From positions 1 through 64,000 of the forward strand of contig CAAEWE010000007.1 in the NCBI GenBank assembly GCA_900759665.1: a stretch of DNA of 64,000 nucleotides, in the 5' to 3' direction. Below the pieces are notes generated by a model. That model did no database searches, was not told the DNA's origin, and saw only the letters and a program-made list of their open reading frames with translations. Shown here one piece after another: positions 1 to 6,951 of the stretch. The translations under genes were made by a program, and so were the position numbers. The stretch comes from Lachnospiraceae bacterium (GTDB lineage: Bacteria > Bacillota > Clostridia > Lachnospirales > Lachnospiraceae). The stretch's first letter is position 1; the number at the start of each line of letters is the position of its first letter.

Positions 1-139
1 ATTTCCAGACCACAGCCTTCCGGGTGCGTTCGTTTTGAGAGGCAAAAATCATATTGTAATCTTTGCCACATAAGAAACATTATGGGCACAAGCAAGTTTC
101 AGGTGTGCGAAGTTTGAGTTAGAATACAAAAAAACAAGC

Positions 140-168
140 TTGTCTCCTCTCTCTGCTCATGTTACACT
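140..168 (+). promoter_or_regulatory. Predicted sigma-A promoter for the 207-1046 gene
   Basis: The -35 box TTGTCT (140-145) and the -10 box TACACT (163-168) are exactly 17 nt apart. They lie 38 nt upstream of the start codon of the secreted protein gene. An AAAGGA ribosome binding site lies between. This is a motif match only. Confidence 0.55.
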
Positions 169-206
169 AATAAAAGGAATTCAATTCACAGAAAGGACTT
201 AAATAT

Positions 207-1046
207 ATGAAAAAAAACAATAAAAAATTAACGGCTTTTCTCTTAACCGCCGCACTGGCACTGTCCGCTTTTTCGGTCAGTCCGGCACAGGCTGCAAAGA
301 AAAAGAAAGCCTTTGATTCAAACGGCAAATACCATGCCACTCTCGGCATCCAGACATGCACGGATCTCTGGCTGACTCACATGGGATATTATGAAAAATC
401 CCAGAACAGTTATTACAATACAGAAAACGCAGACAAGCTCATGTACAAGGACAAAGAGACAAACAAGGACACTGCCGCCACCGGCACGCTGACCAACACA
501 GAGATTGCCGGAAACGGTACTTATACCGTCAAGCTGGAGGGTCTGGATTCCATGAATGAGACAGATATCTCCCAGCTTCATATCGCCACAGATATTCCAT
601 TAAATGACACCGTGAAATTTACCGATGTAAAAGCCACGATCAACGGCAAAGAAATCCTCAGCTTCGACGAAGGCGTTCCTGAAAATGAAGATCCTTATCT
701 TCAGGGCGGCATGGTAATCCTTCTCCTCAATCACTGGCGTGCAGAGCTTGTGAAGGAAGTGGCTGCCAAAGGACTTCCCGAAAACGTGGAAAGCGGCTGG
801 AAGCTTTTAAACGGTACCGGAGATGAAAGTGTGGAGATTACTTTTACCGTATCCGGTTTTGACTACGACAACCCGGACGCTGTCGCTGCCACGGAGGCTC
901 CTGCAGCCGACAATGCTGCAGGCTCCGGCGATGCTTCTGACAGTGACAGTTCCGGTTCCGGTGTTCCTGTTGCTCCAATTGCAGCAGCTGTGATCATTTT
1001 AATCGTGATCGGTGGAATTGTGACCGTAAGAAAAAAGACAAGATAA
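207..1046 (+). CDS. Secreted, C-terminally membrane-anchored surface protein of unknown function
   Basis: The 279-residue product begins with a clear Sec signal peptide: a Lys-rich N-region, a hydrophobic core, and a likely cleavage after an Ala-Gln-Ala near residue 29. Residues about 30-230 form a polar, probably beta-rich extracellular domain that I do not recognise. Residues about 232-250 are a low-complexity Ala/Asp/Ser/Gly linker, followed by a hydrophobic helix and a basic tail ending RKKTR. This architecture means outside-facing and membrane-tethered; no LPxTG sortase motif is visible. It is a single-gene unit with its own promoter (140-168) and a hairpin terminator just after the stop. 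Carbohydrate or ligand binding would be a guess. Confidence 0.8.
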   Translation: MKKNNKKLTAFLLTAALALSAFSVSPAQAAKKKKAFDSNGKYHATLGIQTCTDLWLTHMGYYEKSQNSYYNTENADKLMYKDKETNKDTAATGTLTNTEIAGNGTYTVKLEGLDSMNETDISQLHIATDIPLNDTVKFTDVKATINGKEILSFDEGVPENEDPYLQGGMVILLLNHWRAELVKEVAAKGLPENVESGWKLLNGTGDESVEITFTVSGFDYDNPDAVAATEAPAADNAAGSGDASDSDSSGSGVPVAPIAAAVIILIVIGGIVTVRKKTR

Positions 1047-1060
1047 AAAACACACTTTGG

Positions 1061-1108
1061 AATTCCCCCGAATTTTCCAGATGGAAGATTCAGGGGAATT
1101 ATTATTTA
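1061..1108. terminator. Hairpin terminator shared by two convergent genes
   Basis: AATTCCCC (1061-1068) pairs with GGGGAATT (1093-1100). Further pairing lies inside (GAAT/ATTC and TTCC/GGAA), and an AT-rich tract follows. It sits between the plus-strand stop at 1046 and the convergent ATPase stop at 1106, so it may end both transcripts. Confidence 0.6.
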
Positions 1109-2041
1109 AAGCATTCTCATTTTGATAAACTCTTCAAACCGCGGCAATGCCATTGATACCATTCCATACTGTCTCGTATCAATGACCCCCTTTCGTTTTA
1201 ACCGCTCACGATATACAGAAAACTGCTCCGAAGCAAGTCCCAGCTTTTCCCTGAGATTTTTTACTTTGATTTCTCCACTGACTGCCAGTACCTGCAAAAT
1301 TTCTTTATCTTTCTCCGACATTTCCAACCATATTTTGCTATATACGTATTCCTCCAGATATTGATCATACTCCGGCAAAATTTCATCCAATGTCATAGTA
1401 TCTCTGTGTTCCCAATAAAGATATCCCAACACCTGAAACGCAAAGGGATATCCCCTGGTAAGAGCAGCCATCCTCTCAGCCTTTTCTTCCCCTAATTCAA
1501 AAATATTCTTATAATGCTGCCGGACTGCCGTAAGATTTAACGGCTCCAAAATAATCTTTGGTGCCCGGTAAAGAAATGTAAGAGACTTATCATTCTGTAA
1601 TTCATAGATGTTTTCATATAGGCCTGCCATCAATATAAAAATAGGATACTCCTGACGCATAAATATCTGAAACGCACTGGCAAAAACCTTCATCTGCTCC
1701 GAATATACCACCTCATCGATCGTGATCAGCAGTCTCTTGCCAAGTTTTTGTAATTGATCCAGCATTTTGGCAACCATGTCCTCCACATCCGTTACCGGCG
1801 CTGCATTTTCAATACTCACACCAAGACTAAATGCAGAAAAATCCAGCTTTGCTTTTAAAAAGCAGTCATGAAACCTCGGAACAGCATAGAGTCTGGAGGC
1901 CAGGCTCTGTAACAGATCTCTGGTAGCATTCAGTTCCACCACGATCCAGTCATCCCTTTTAGAAAGTATATCCGCAATATTGGTCATCATTACCGTCTTC
2001 CCGGAGCCTCGAACGCCTGTAACCATATATATCTGATTCAC
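1106..2041 (-). CDS. AAA-type ATPase, N-terminally truncated by an in-frame amber codon (probable decaying gene)
   Basis: The 311-residue frame from a GTG codon at 2041 encodes a P-loop ATPase: Walker A GVRGSGKT near residues 9-16 and a Walker B-like LLITIDE near residue 105. The C-terminal third looks like a winged-helix region. It resembles the stand-alone ATP-binding proteins common in Clostridia, whose biological role is unclear. In-frame family-like sequence continues upstream of the GTG (reading about KPVQYVSRIV, a stop, then TNRIIEDYE) but is broken by a TAG at 2081-2083. Further upstream the expected N-terminus is scrambled. The GTG has no convincing ribosome binding site. The Walker A survives, so a shortened product is possible, but I think the gene is decaying. 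Confidence 0.6.
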   Translation of the reverse strand: MNQIYMVTGVRGSGKTVMMTNIADILSKRDDWIVVELNATRDLLQSLASRLYAVPRFHDCFLKAKLDFSAFSLGVSIENAAPVTDVEDMVAKMLDQLQKLGKRLLITIDEVVYSEQMKVFASAFQIFMRQEYPIFILMAGLYENIYELQNDKSLTFLYRAPKIILEPLNLTAVRQHYKNIFELGEEKAERMAALTRGYPFAFQVLGYLYWEHRDTMTLDEILPEYDQYLEEYVYSKIWLEMSEKDKEILQVLAVSGEIKVKNLREKLGLASEQFSVYRERLKRKGVIDTRQYGMVSMALPRFEEFIKMRML

Positions 2042-2185
2042 CGCCGGAACCGCCTCATAATCCTCAATGATCCGATTTGTCTAAACAATACGCGAAACAT
2101 ATTGAACCGGCTTTCTCAACAAACCATTTTTAACTCTTTGGGGAATCTTTTTTCATAAACATTTCATTTAATCCGGACAGCCTGA

Positions 2186-2515
2186 TCAAACATGACGTTC
2201 CCAATCCTGACACCTATACAACAACCGCCTTACTTCCATTACCCTGCCGTTTTCCTGATCATCAATTACCACATAATAAACAACATAGTTTTTAACATAA
2301 ATTCTGTAATATAGATATTGCCTCTCTCTGGTCGAATGATACGGTTCAAAACTTTCACACGCCGGCAAACGCTACATAATAGCCATTTCCACCGCATCAA
2401 TCAAATCGTTTGCTGCTTGAGGATTCGACAGTTCATTCTTGATGTATGAAACAACACTGTGCATATCGTCATAAAACAGCGGCAAATATCTAATACGATA
2501 ATTCCCGTTAATCAT
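2186..2515 (-). pseudogene. RelE/ParE-family toxin interrupted by an in-frame TAG
   Basis: Reading from the ATG at 2515, the frame encodes a ParE/RelE-like toxin of 109 residues if codon 48 (TAG, 2372-2374) is ignored. The N-terminal part contains a YLPLFYDDMHSVVSYI-like helix. The C-terminal part has the typical RERQYLYYRIYVKNYVVYY beta strands and an RRLLY motif. The reading frame is otherwise intact and its ATG overlaps the antitoxin stop codon, as is usual in toxin-antitoxin operons. The amber codon replaces what is commonly a Lys or Gln. The simplest reading is an inactivated toxin with an intact antitoxin. A 60-codon remnant from a TTG at 2368 would lack the N-terminal helices. Confidence 0.75.
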
Positions 2516-2765
2516 TGACTGCCTCCCTCATTTTCGCAAATATCTCTTCGTGAGTATAGCGCTCCGTAGTCTCTTCTGCCATCCTATCCGCAACATCTAA
2601 TGCATCCTCAACAGACTCTGTTAGCTTTGAGTATGCCTCAATGCTCATCACCACCATTGATCCATATCCATTTTTCGTCAAATATACAGGTGCACCTTTT
2701 TTTACGGTAGTTTCTATTTCCGTAAACTTATTTCTCAAATCTGAAACCGGTCTAATCTCTATCAT
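2508..2765 (-). CDS. Phd/YefM-type antitoxin
   Basis: This is an 85-residue product with the start at 2765, chosen because an ideal AAGGAGG lies 5 nt upstream. The N-terminal half matches the Phd/YefM fold: an IRPVSDLRNKF segment, then a KKGAPVYLTKNGYGSMVVMS core that forms the DNA-binding dimer. The C-terminal half is the acidic, flexible toxin-binding tail. It would neutralise the downstream RelE/ParE toxin and repress its own operon. The last codons overlap the toxin ATG. Since the toxin frame carries a premature stop, this antitoxin may be an orphan, or may protect against related toxins elsewhere (inference). Confidence 0.85.
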   Translation of the reverse strand: MIEIRPVSDLRNKFTEIETTVKKGAPVYLTKNGYGSMVVMSIEAYSKLTESVEDALDVADRMAEETTERYTHEEIFAKMREAVND

Positions 2766-2865
2766 AAAAACCTCCTTATCATAATTTTGATAAAATTGTG
2801 CCATCTTTATTATATACACCTTACCGAAAATTAGCAACCGATATTCAGGACAGGTAAATTCCATT

Positions 2866-3534
2866 TTATGCATCCGGTAAATATTTACATATAAAATTAT
2901 TATATATGAATTGAATGGTACCTTCTTTTATATTTTTTACGCTATCCAAAGTACATATCTCATTTTCTAAAACAAATAATGCTTTTTTCCATTCCGTGGA
3001 AATTAAATATTCTCTCCTTTTTTCTATCTGCTCCGCAGTAATAATACCATTGATATTATAGCCGAATCCTTTATATAATTTATCTGAGAGACCATATATC
3101 TTAGCATATTTTGTGTACAAATATTTATCTAAATTTTGAGATTCAATTTTATACTTTTCAACTTTTTCTTCTTCGGTACCATAGAATGCATTGACATAGG
3201 GGTAATAATAATAAAGCGCATTGTATATATCAACAAAAACATGAATAATATACCCCAACAAAAAACTTGAATTAATATTTTCTTTGTTTTTCTCATAAAA
3301 CTCCAACACGGAATCCATCCATAGATTTGCCTTGGTACATGTATCGACCTTTCCCCAAGTTAAACTTTCGGGAAAAAAATGACTTTTTTCCTTCAATTTG
3401 TAGCTAAATTCTTCACATGAATGTACTGCATCCGGCGCAATTGTTCCTATCAAAAAATCATTTTCATTTATATTTAAAGAAAATTTCGAAAATATTTCCT
3501 CTGCGATAATTATGTGAATCATTGTGTATGCCAT
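2866..3534 (-). CDS. Zinc-dependent phospholipase C-like protein
   Basis: The product has 222 residues, starting at the ATG at 3534 because AGGAGAG lies 6 nt upstream; a longer frame to 3597 lacks a site. It has the layout of the zinc-dependent phospholipase C (S1/P1 nuclease-related) family: a conserved MAYTMIHI-IAEEI start, a GTIAPDAVH motif near residue 30, a KSH-F segment, and a YIIHVFVDIYN motif near residue 110 whose His and Asp are likely zinc ligands. No signal peptide is visible, so the substrate is uncertain. Codon use is markedly more AT-rich than in the flanking genes, which suggests recent acquisition. It sits alone between the toxin-antitoxin genes and a tRNA. Confidence 0.65.
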   Translation of the reverse strand: MAYTMIHIIIAEEIFSKFSLNINENDFLIGTIAPDAVHSCEEFSYKLKEKSHFFPESLTWGKVDTCTKANLWMDSVLEFYEKNKENINSSFLLGYIIHVFVDIYNALYYYYPYVNAFYGTEEEKVEKYKIESQNLDKYLYTKYAKIYGLSDKLYKGFGYNINGIITAEQIEKRREYLISTEWKKALFVLENEICTLDSVKNIKEGTIQFIYNNFICKYLPDA

Positions 3535-3597
3535 ATCTTCTCTCCTTATCTTTATATTATCAATAGCATTTTTACGGATAATGATGTTGTGCATCAT

Positions 3598-3817
3598 TTA
3601 TTTTTCGATATTAGTTGTGCATTTAACATATAAAAAGCATAACTTCTAATGTCTTATTTTTGATTGTACCATATATCCTCTGTTCCTGCTTTCCTCCTTT
3701 CATTCCCGTTGATGTCAGCGTTGATGTCAAATCGTTATTTTCCACTCTGTTCCAAAGACAAATCCAAAATCAAAAAAACTCAAAGCCCTTATAAATAAAG
3801 TGCTTGAAGCTTTTTAT
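3598..3817. other. Gene-free AT-rich spacer
   Basis: No convincing reading frame was found. A short minus-strand stretch around 3690-3750 vaguely resembles the tail of a tyrosine recombinase, but it is too short to call. The sequence lies between the phospholipase-like gene and the palindromic element next to the tRNA. Confidence 0.4.
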
Positions 3818-3916
3818 GCGGATGGCAGGGTGTCAGACGTCCGGTGGACGTCTGCCCGGCACCGACCGGAGCGGCAGCGGAGACCTTGAATCCCGGGATT
3901 CAAGGTCTCCATCCGC
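3818..3916. repeat. 99-nt nested palindromic element downstream of tRNA-Leu
   Basis: Outer arms GCGGATGG (3818-3825) and CCATCCGC (3909-3916) enclose two hairpins. One has 9-bp arms CAGACGTCC/GGACGTCTG (3834-3854) with a 3-nt loop. The other is a perfect 32-bp palindrome with no loop (3879-3910, half-site GGAGACCTTGAATCCC). A weaker CCGG-CCGG hairpin lies between them. The element is much more GC-rich than the spacer to its left. Its first 12 nt (GCGGATGGCAGG) match the tRNA 3' end on the plus strand (GCGGATGACAGG, 3951-3962) at 11 of 12 positions. It may be a REP-like repeat or part of an attachment region; its function is unknown. Confidence 0.65.
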
Positions 3917-3946
3917 AAAAAACCCCGGAGCGATCGTTCCGGGGTT
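3917..3946 (-). terminator. Rho-independent terminator after tRNA-Leu
   Basis: On the minus strand, CCCCGGAACGATCGCTCCGGGG forms a strong GC hairpin (about 9 bp) followed by TTTTTT (plus-strand A-run 3917-3922). It begins a few nt after the tRNA 3' end and would stop transcripts from the tRNA promoter and read-through from the glycan operon. Confidence 0.85.
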
Positions 3947-3949
3947 TGA

Positions 3950-4031
3950 TGCGGATGACAGGACTTGAACCTGCACGCCTCGCGGCACAAGAACCTAAAT
4001 CTTGCATGTCTGCCAATTCCATCACATCCGC
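3950..4031 (-). tRNA. tRNA-Leu(UAG)
   Basis: This is an 82-nt tRNA with a 7-bp acceptor stem GCGGATG/CATCCGC and discriminator A at 3950. The anticodon stem CAAGA/TCTTG encloses the loop TTTAGGT, so the anticodon is TAG, reading CUA leucine codons. A variable arm longer than in class I tRNAs (GTGCCGCGAGGCGT region) fits class II tRNA-Leu, and the T-arm has GGTTCAAGTCC. CCA is not encoded. It has a dedicated promoter upstream and a terminator downstream. The anticodon pairs with leucine codons, not amber stops. Confidence 0.95.
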
Positions 4032-4039
4032 AGCTATGA

Positions 4040-4074
4040 AATTATTGCCACTTTCTTTCAAAGCGGCAATAATT
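4040..4074 (-). other. Hairpin in the tRNA-Leu precursor leader
   Basis: AATTATTGCC and GGCAATAATT (4040-4049 and 4065-4074) are 10-nt inverted repeats lying between the -10 box and the mature 5' end of the tRNA. The hairpin would be in the 5' leader of the precursor, where it could be a processing signal (inference). Confidence 0.45.
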
Positions 4075-4103
4075 ATTTTATCATTTTCAGAATTTGTTGT
4101 CAA
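4075..4103 (-). promoter_or_regulatory. Predicted sigma-A promoter for tRNA-Leu
   Basis: Consensus -35 TTGACA (4098-4103), 17-nt spacer, -10 TAAAAT (4075-4080), on the minus strand. It lies 44 nt upstream of the mature tRNA 5' end and immediately after the GtrA gene. Confidence 0.75.
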
Positions 4104-4142
4104 ACGCGGATTGGCTCTGCCTGATCCATCCGAACCGCCTTC

Positions 4143-4586
4143 CTACTTTCCCTGAAATGCCCAGAACTTATTGAGCACAAAGTTGATCGGCACTCCGATA
4201 ATGGAATTGATCAGCGGTGCGATATACTTGGAAATGTGAAGTACGTCGATCCATAAGTATGACAATACATTGCTCAGAATAATTCCGGTAAAGGCATAGG
4301 ACAAATACATCTTGACCAGAGCTCCCAGCATCTCCTTCCAACCGGTTCCTTCCATATCAAAGACCAGCTTATTGTTCCAGTAAAAGGACCACAGCACGCT
4401 TAAGATAAACGCTACCGTATTGGCAATGATATAATCCCATCTCTGGAAGATATGGGCATGTCCCAGCAAAAATAAAGTTGCTACATTGATCACGTAGGAA
4501 ACCAAGGTATTGGTTACTCCTACAATTCCAAATTTAATAAACTGGATCAACAGTTCCATTTTCGTTTGTTTCTTTTCTTCTGCCAT
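4143..4586 (-). CDS. GtrA-family membrane protein (polyprenyl-phosphate-sugar flippase)
   Basis: This 147-residue protein has four hydrophobic helices (about residues 15-35, 48-68, 88-108, 118-140). It carries family hallmarks: FGIVGVTNTLVSY in helix 1, an AFILSVLWSFYWNNKLVF segment in the middle and a VLNKFWAF ending. GtrA/GtcA proteins are thought to flip undecaprenyl-phosphate-linked monosaccharides from the inner to the outer membrane face. It is the last gene of the set starting at rfbF, 15 nt after the aldolase gene. The partner GtrB-like transferase is at 6952-7908, which suggests it handles the sugar made by this cluster (inference). RBS is GAGGG, 7 nt from ATG. Confidence 0.88.
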   Translation of the reverse strand: MAEEKKQTKMELLIQFIKFGIVGVTNTLVSYVINVATLFLLGHAHIFQRWDYIIANTVAFILSVLWSFYWNNKLVFDMEGTGWKEMLGALVKMYLSYAFTGIILSNVLSYLWIDVLHISKYIAPLINSIIGVPINFVLNKFWAFQGK

Positions 4587-4601
4587 CTCTTTTCCCTCGT
4601 A

Positions 4602-6176
4602 TTATTTTTTGTAAATGCTGTCCGTCAGGAAATGGATTTCCAGCTTCTCCTCCAGGGCACGGATCTCCTTTGCGATCAACTCATTCCGCTCCTGAAGCTG
4701 CTCTGCCGTGAAGTCATATTCCAAACCACTGTTGACGTAGTTTCCCCGATTGGTGATATCATAACCGTCCAGACCAGCAATAGAAACCTGCGGGATTCCC
4801 AGATGCATCAGAAAATGAAGACACATCAGTCCGGAGTTTTCCATGATCGGCGGCTCCTGACAGGAGTAGCTGGCAAAATTCAGCATATGGTCATATTCCT
4901 TCGCCTCTCTGAGGTTTGAGGTAATGATCTTTTTGACCGGCTGATCCACAACATTTTTGTATCGTCTCATGTGACATACAAACGCATAATCGCAGGAAAA
5001 TTCTGTTGGAACAAAGTTTAGTCCGATCACAACCGGATTGTTCTGCTCAATGAAATCGTTGACCAGGTCCTTTTGCTCCACCAGACTCTTTCCCGGCCCC
5101 ATCAGCAGGATCTGTCTGCCGGCAAGCTCTTTTTCAAGCTGTTCTACCGTTTCCCGGTCATCCACATAATTTTCCTGATATTCTTTATAAAACTGCTCTG
5201 CCTTGTCCTTATTGTAAAGTGCCTTGTCCTCCTTCGGGATAGACTTTAGGATCTCATTGTACGATTTTACGGTCAGTGTTCCCTTCGAAGCGAAATAGAT
5301 CGCATAATTCGGATGACAGCCGTTTGCCGCAGACAAATATAGCGGCAGGGAATATCCCCAGAAATGTTCCCGGTAAATATCGTTCAGATATTCATCAATA
5401 ATCTCCAGCATCGGCTCGATACGATATTTTTTGTCAAAATTTTCATTCATGTATTCTGCAAACAATTCCAGATTCAGATTTCCTGCACCACGTCCCATAC
5501 CAAAGACACAGGCATCCAGAATAATATCACGATGCAGATGCATTTCGGTAAAGGCGGACGCATTCCCCATGGCCTGCTGCATGTTATTGTGGGAGTGATA
5601 TCCCAGCATAATGTCTTCCCGCAGGTTATGATCGGCAATCTGTACCAGACGGACGAAATCCTTTTTCTTAATCAGTCCAAAGCTGTCTACAATATAAAAG
5701 GCACGGATCGGAAGCTGGTTGAATTTCCGGATCAGTTCAATAAATTCACTGTCGGTATAGTTATCGGTTCCTACCGCCTGGGCAAATACTTCATAACCCA
5801 GCTTCTGCAGCTCCTGAATATACGTGTATGCCTCCTGGATCTTGCTCTTTTTGAAAATAACACGGAAAACATCGAATCCATCCGGTCTGTGTTTTCCAAG
5901 CTTCTCTAAGGGGATCGGTCTTCCCATATCGATCATTCCCACGTAATGTGTTTCCGGATTCTTTGGAGCGATCATACGGCTGACGCTGTCATTGCCGTCA
6001 AACAATGAATAATCCGGATCGTAATCACATTCTCTGACAAAACCGATCTCAAAATATTCAATACCGGCTAACACGATCTTTTTCCCAATATTAAAGATAG
6101 CGTCCTTTCCAAAATGCCAGTCATTGACATATCCTCCATCGCGCAATGTACAATCCAGCAGATTTATTTTCCTCAT
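4602..6176 (-). CDS. HMGL-type (4-hydroxy-2-oxovalerate aldolase-like) aldolase with a C-terminal DUF115/MptE-like domain
   Basis: The product has 524 residues. Residues about 1-310 form a DRE-TIM barrel: LLDCTLRDGGY at residues 6-16 holds the conserved Asp and Arg, and a GYHSHNN motif near residue 193 supplies the two metal-binding His. Family members cleave or form C-C bonds with 2-oxo acids such as pyruvate. Residues about 345-524 differ: a GPGKSL motif, VVIGLNFVPTEF, CDYAFVCHMRRY and SIAGLDGYD resemble the MptE/DUF115-like fold seen in some glycan enzymes (inference). The gene lies between a HAD phosphatase and GtrA in a sugar-nucleotide operon, so it probably makes or removes a carbon branch or a 2-oxo acid donor. 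Start set by AAGGAGG 7 nt upstream. Confidence 0.75.
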   Translation of the reverse strand: MRKINLLDCTLRDGGYVNDWHFGKDAIFNIGKKIVLAGIEYFEIGFVRECDYDPDYSLFDGNDSVSRMIAPKNPETHYVGMIDMGRPIPLEKLGKHRPDGFDVFRVIFKKSKIQEAYTYIQELQKLGYEVFAQAVGTDNYTDSEFIELIRKFNQLPIRAFYIVDSFGLIKKKDFVRLVQIADHNLREDIMLGYHSHNNMQQAMGNASAFTEMHLHRDIILDACVFGMGRGAGNLNLELFAEYMNENFDKKYRIEPMLEIIDEYLNDIYREHFWGYSLPLYLSAANGCHPNYAIYFASKGTLTVKSYNEILKSIPKEDKALYNKDKAEQFYKEYQENYVDDRETVEQLEKELAGRQILLMGPGKSLVEQKDLVNDFIEQNNPVVIGLNFVPTEFSCDYAFVCHMRRYKNVVDQPVKKIITSNLREAKEYDHMLNFASYSCQEPPIMENSGLMCLHFLMHLGIPQVSIAGLDGYDITNRGNYVNSGLEYDFTAEQLQERNELIAKEIRALEEKLEIHFLTDSIYKK

Positions 6177-6202
6177 AAAAAAGCCTCCTTTTCCCCACGC
6201 TT

Positions 6203-6937
6203 TTACAATAATTCACGAATGGCCGAAACACATTTTGTCCCTTCGTATTTCTCATCGCCAATAAATACGGCATTGCTTCCATACTGTTGTGCCATCACAA
6301 TATCGCTTTCATAGGTATCACCGATCACCGTGATCTCCTCTGGTTTTAATTGATTATCCCTGCAGATGATCTCCATCAGAAGTGGATTTGGTTTCCCTAC
6401 GGAATAGTCCACAGCTCTGCCGAGACTTCCCTCCAGCGCACCCACCATGGCTCCGCAGCCAGGCATCCGTTTGGCGTTCTCCCCCGGATAATGATGCTCC
6501 TTGTTGCAGGCAATGATCTTGTCCGCCTGTAACGCCACCTGAAGTGCATCTGTCAGCTTCTGATAATCAAACGCCATGTCATATCCAACAATGACCACTT
6601 CCGCCTGATCGGATACGGTGATCCCAAGCTCTCCGAATTCTTCTGCCAGAGCATCACTGCCCATGATATACACGGTATGATACCCCATCTGCTTTGCATA
6701 TAAAGCGGCTGCATATCCGGAGGTATAAACCTCCTCATAGCTGCATTTCAGCCCCATGCCGGTCAATTTCTCCCAGATCTGCCGACGGGATTTCGTGGAA
6801 TTATTGGTCATGAAAAAGATTTTTTTGCCTTCTTCCCGGCATTTCTTTACCACCTGATCTGCACCGGGTATCAGTTTACTTCCATAGTATATCGTTCCGT
6901 CCAGATCAAACAGAACGGCTTTGATCTGATCTGCCAT
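6203..6937 (-). CDS. HAD-IIA family phosphatase (NagD-like)
   Basis: The 244-residue enzyme has all HAD motifs: FDLDGTIYYG with nucleophile Asp near residue 11, a MTNNS motif II Ser/Thr region near residue 44, the KPNP lysine near residue 184, and GDTYESDI acidic motif near residue 207. The capping insert between motifs II and III is of the type IIA (NagD) class. It should remove phosphate from a small sugar-phosphate-like metabolite. Its place between the aldolase and the GtrB-like transferase suggests it acts on an intermediate of the CDP-sugar pathway. The ATG at 6937 is preferred over 6943 because GAGG lies 6 nt upstream of it but abuts the other. Confidence 0.87.
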   Translation of the reverse strand: MADQIKAVLFDLDGTIYYGSKLIPGADQVVKKCREEGKKIFFMTNNSTKSRRQIWEKLTGMGLKCSYEEVYTSGYAAALYAKQMGYHTVYIMGSDALAEEFGELGITVSDQAEVVIVGYDMAFDYQKLTDALQVALQADKIIACNKEHHYPGENAKRMPGCGAMVGALEGSLGRAVDYSVGKPNPLLMEIICRDNQLKPEEITVIGDTYESDIVMAQQYGSNAVFIGDEKYEGTKCVSAIRELL

Positions 6938-6951
6938 GTTCATCCTCGTTT

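Noticed and set aside
1..117. An open plus-strand frame from the window edge ending in TGA at 115-117, with several Cys codons.
   Set aside because: Only 38 codons, no recognised motif, and an open stretch of this length is expected by chance; it could be the end of a gene starting outside the window, but I cannot support it.
3690..3760. Possible tail of a tyrosine recombinase on the minus strand near the tRNA.
   Set aside because: Just about 20 codons with a vague Thr/Leu-rich resemblance and an in-frame stop close upstream; not enough to call a remnant.
3950..4031. Idea that the nearby tRNA might suppress the amber codons in the toxin and ATPase genes.
   Set aside because: Its anticodon is UAG, which pairs with CUA leucine codons. 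An amber suppressor needs CUA as the anticodon.
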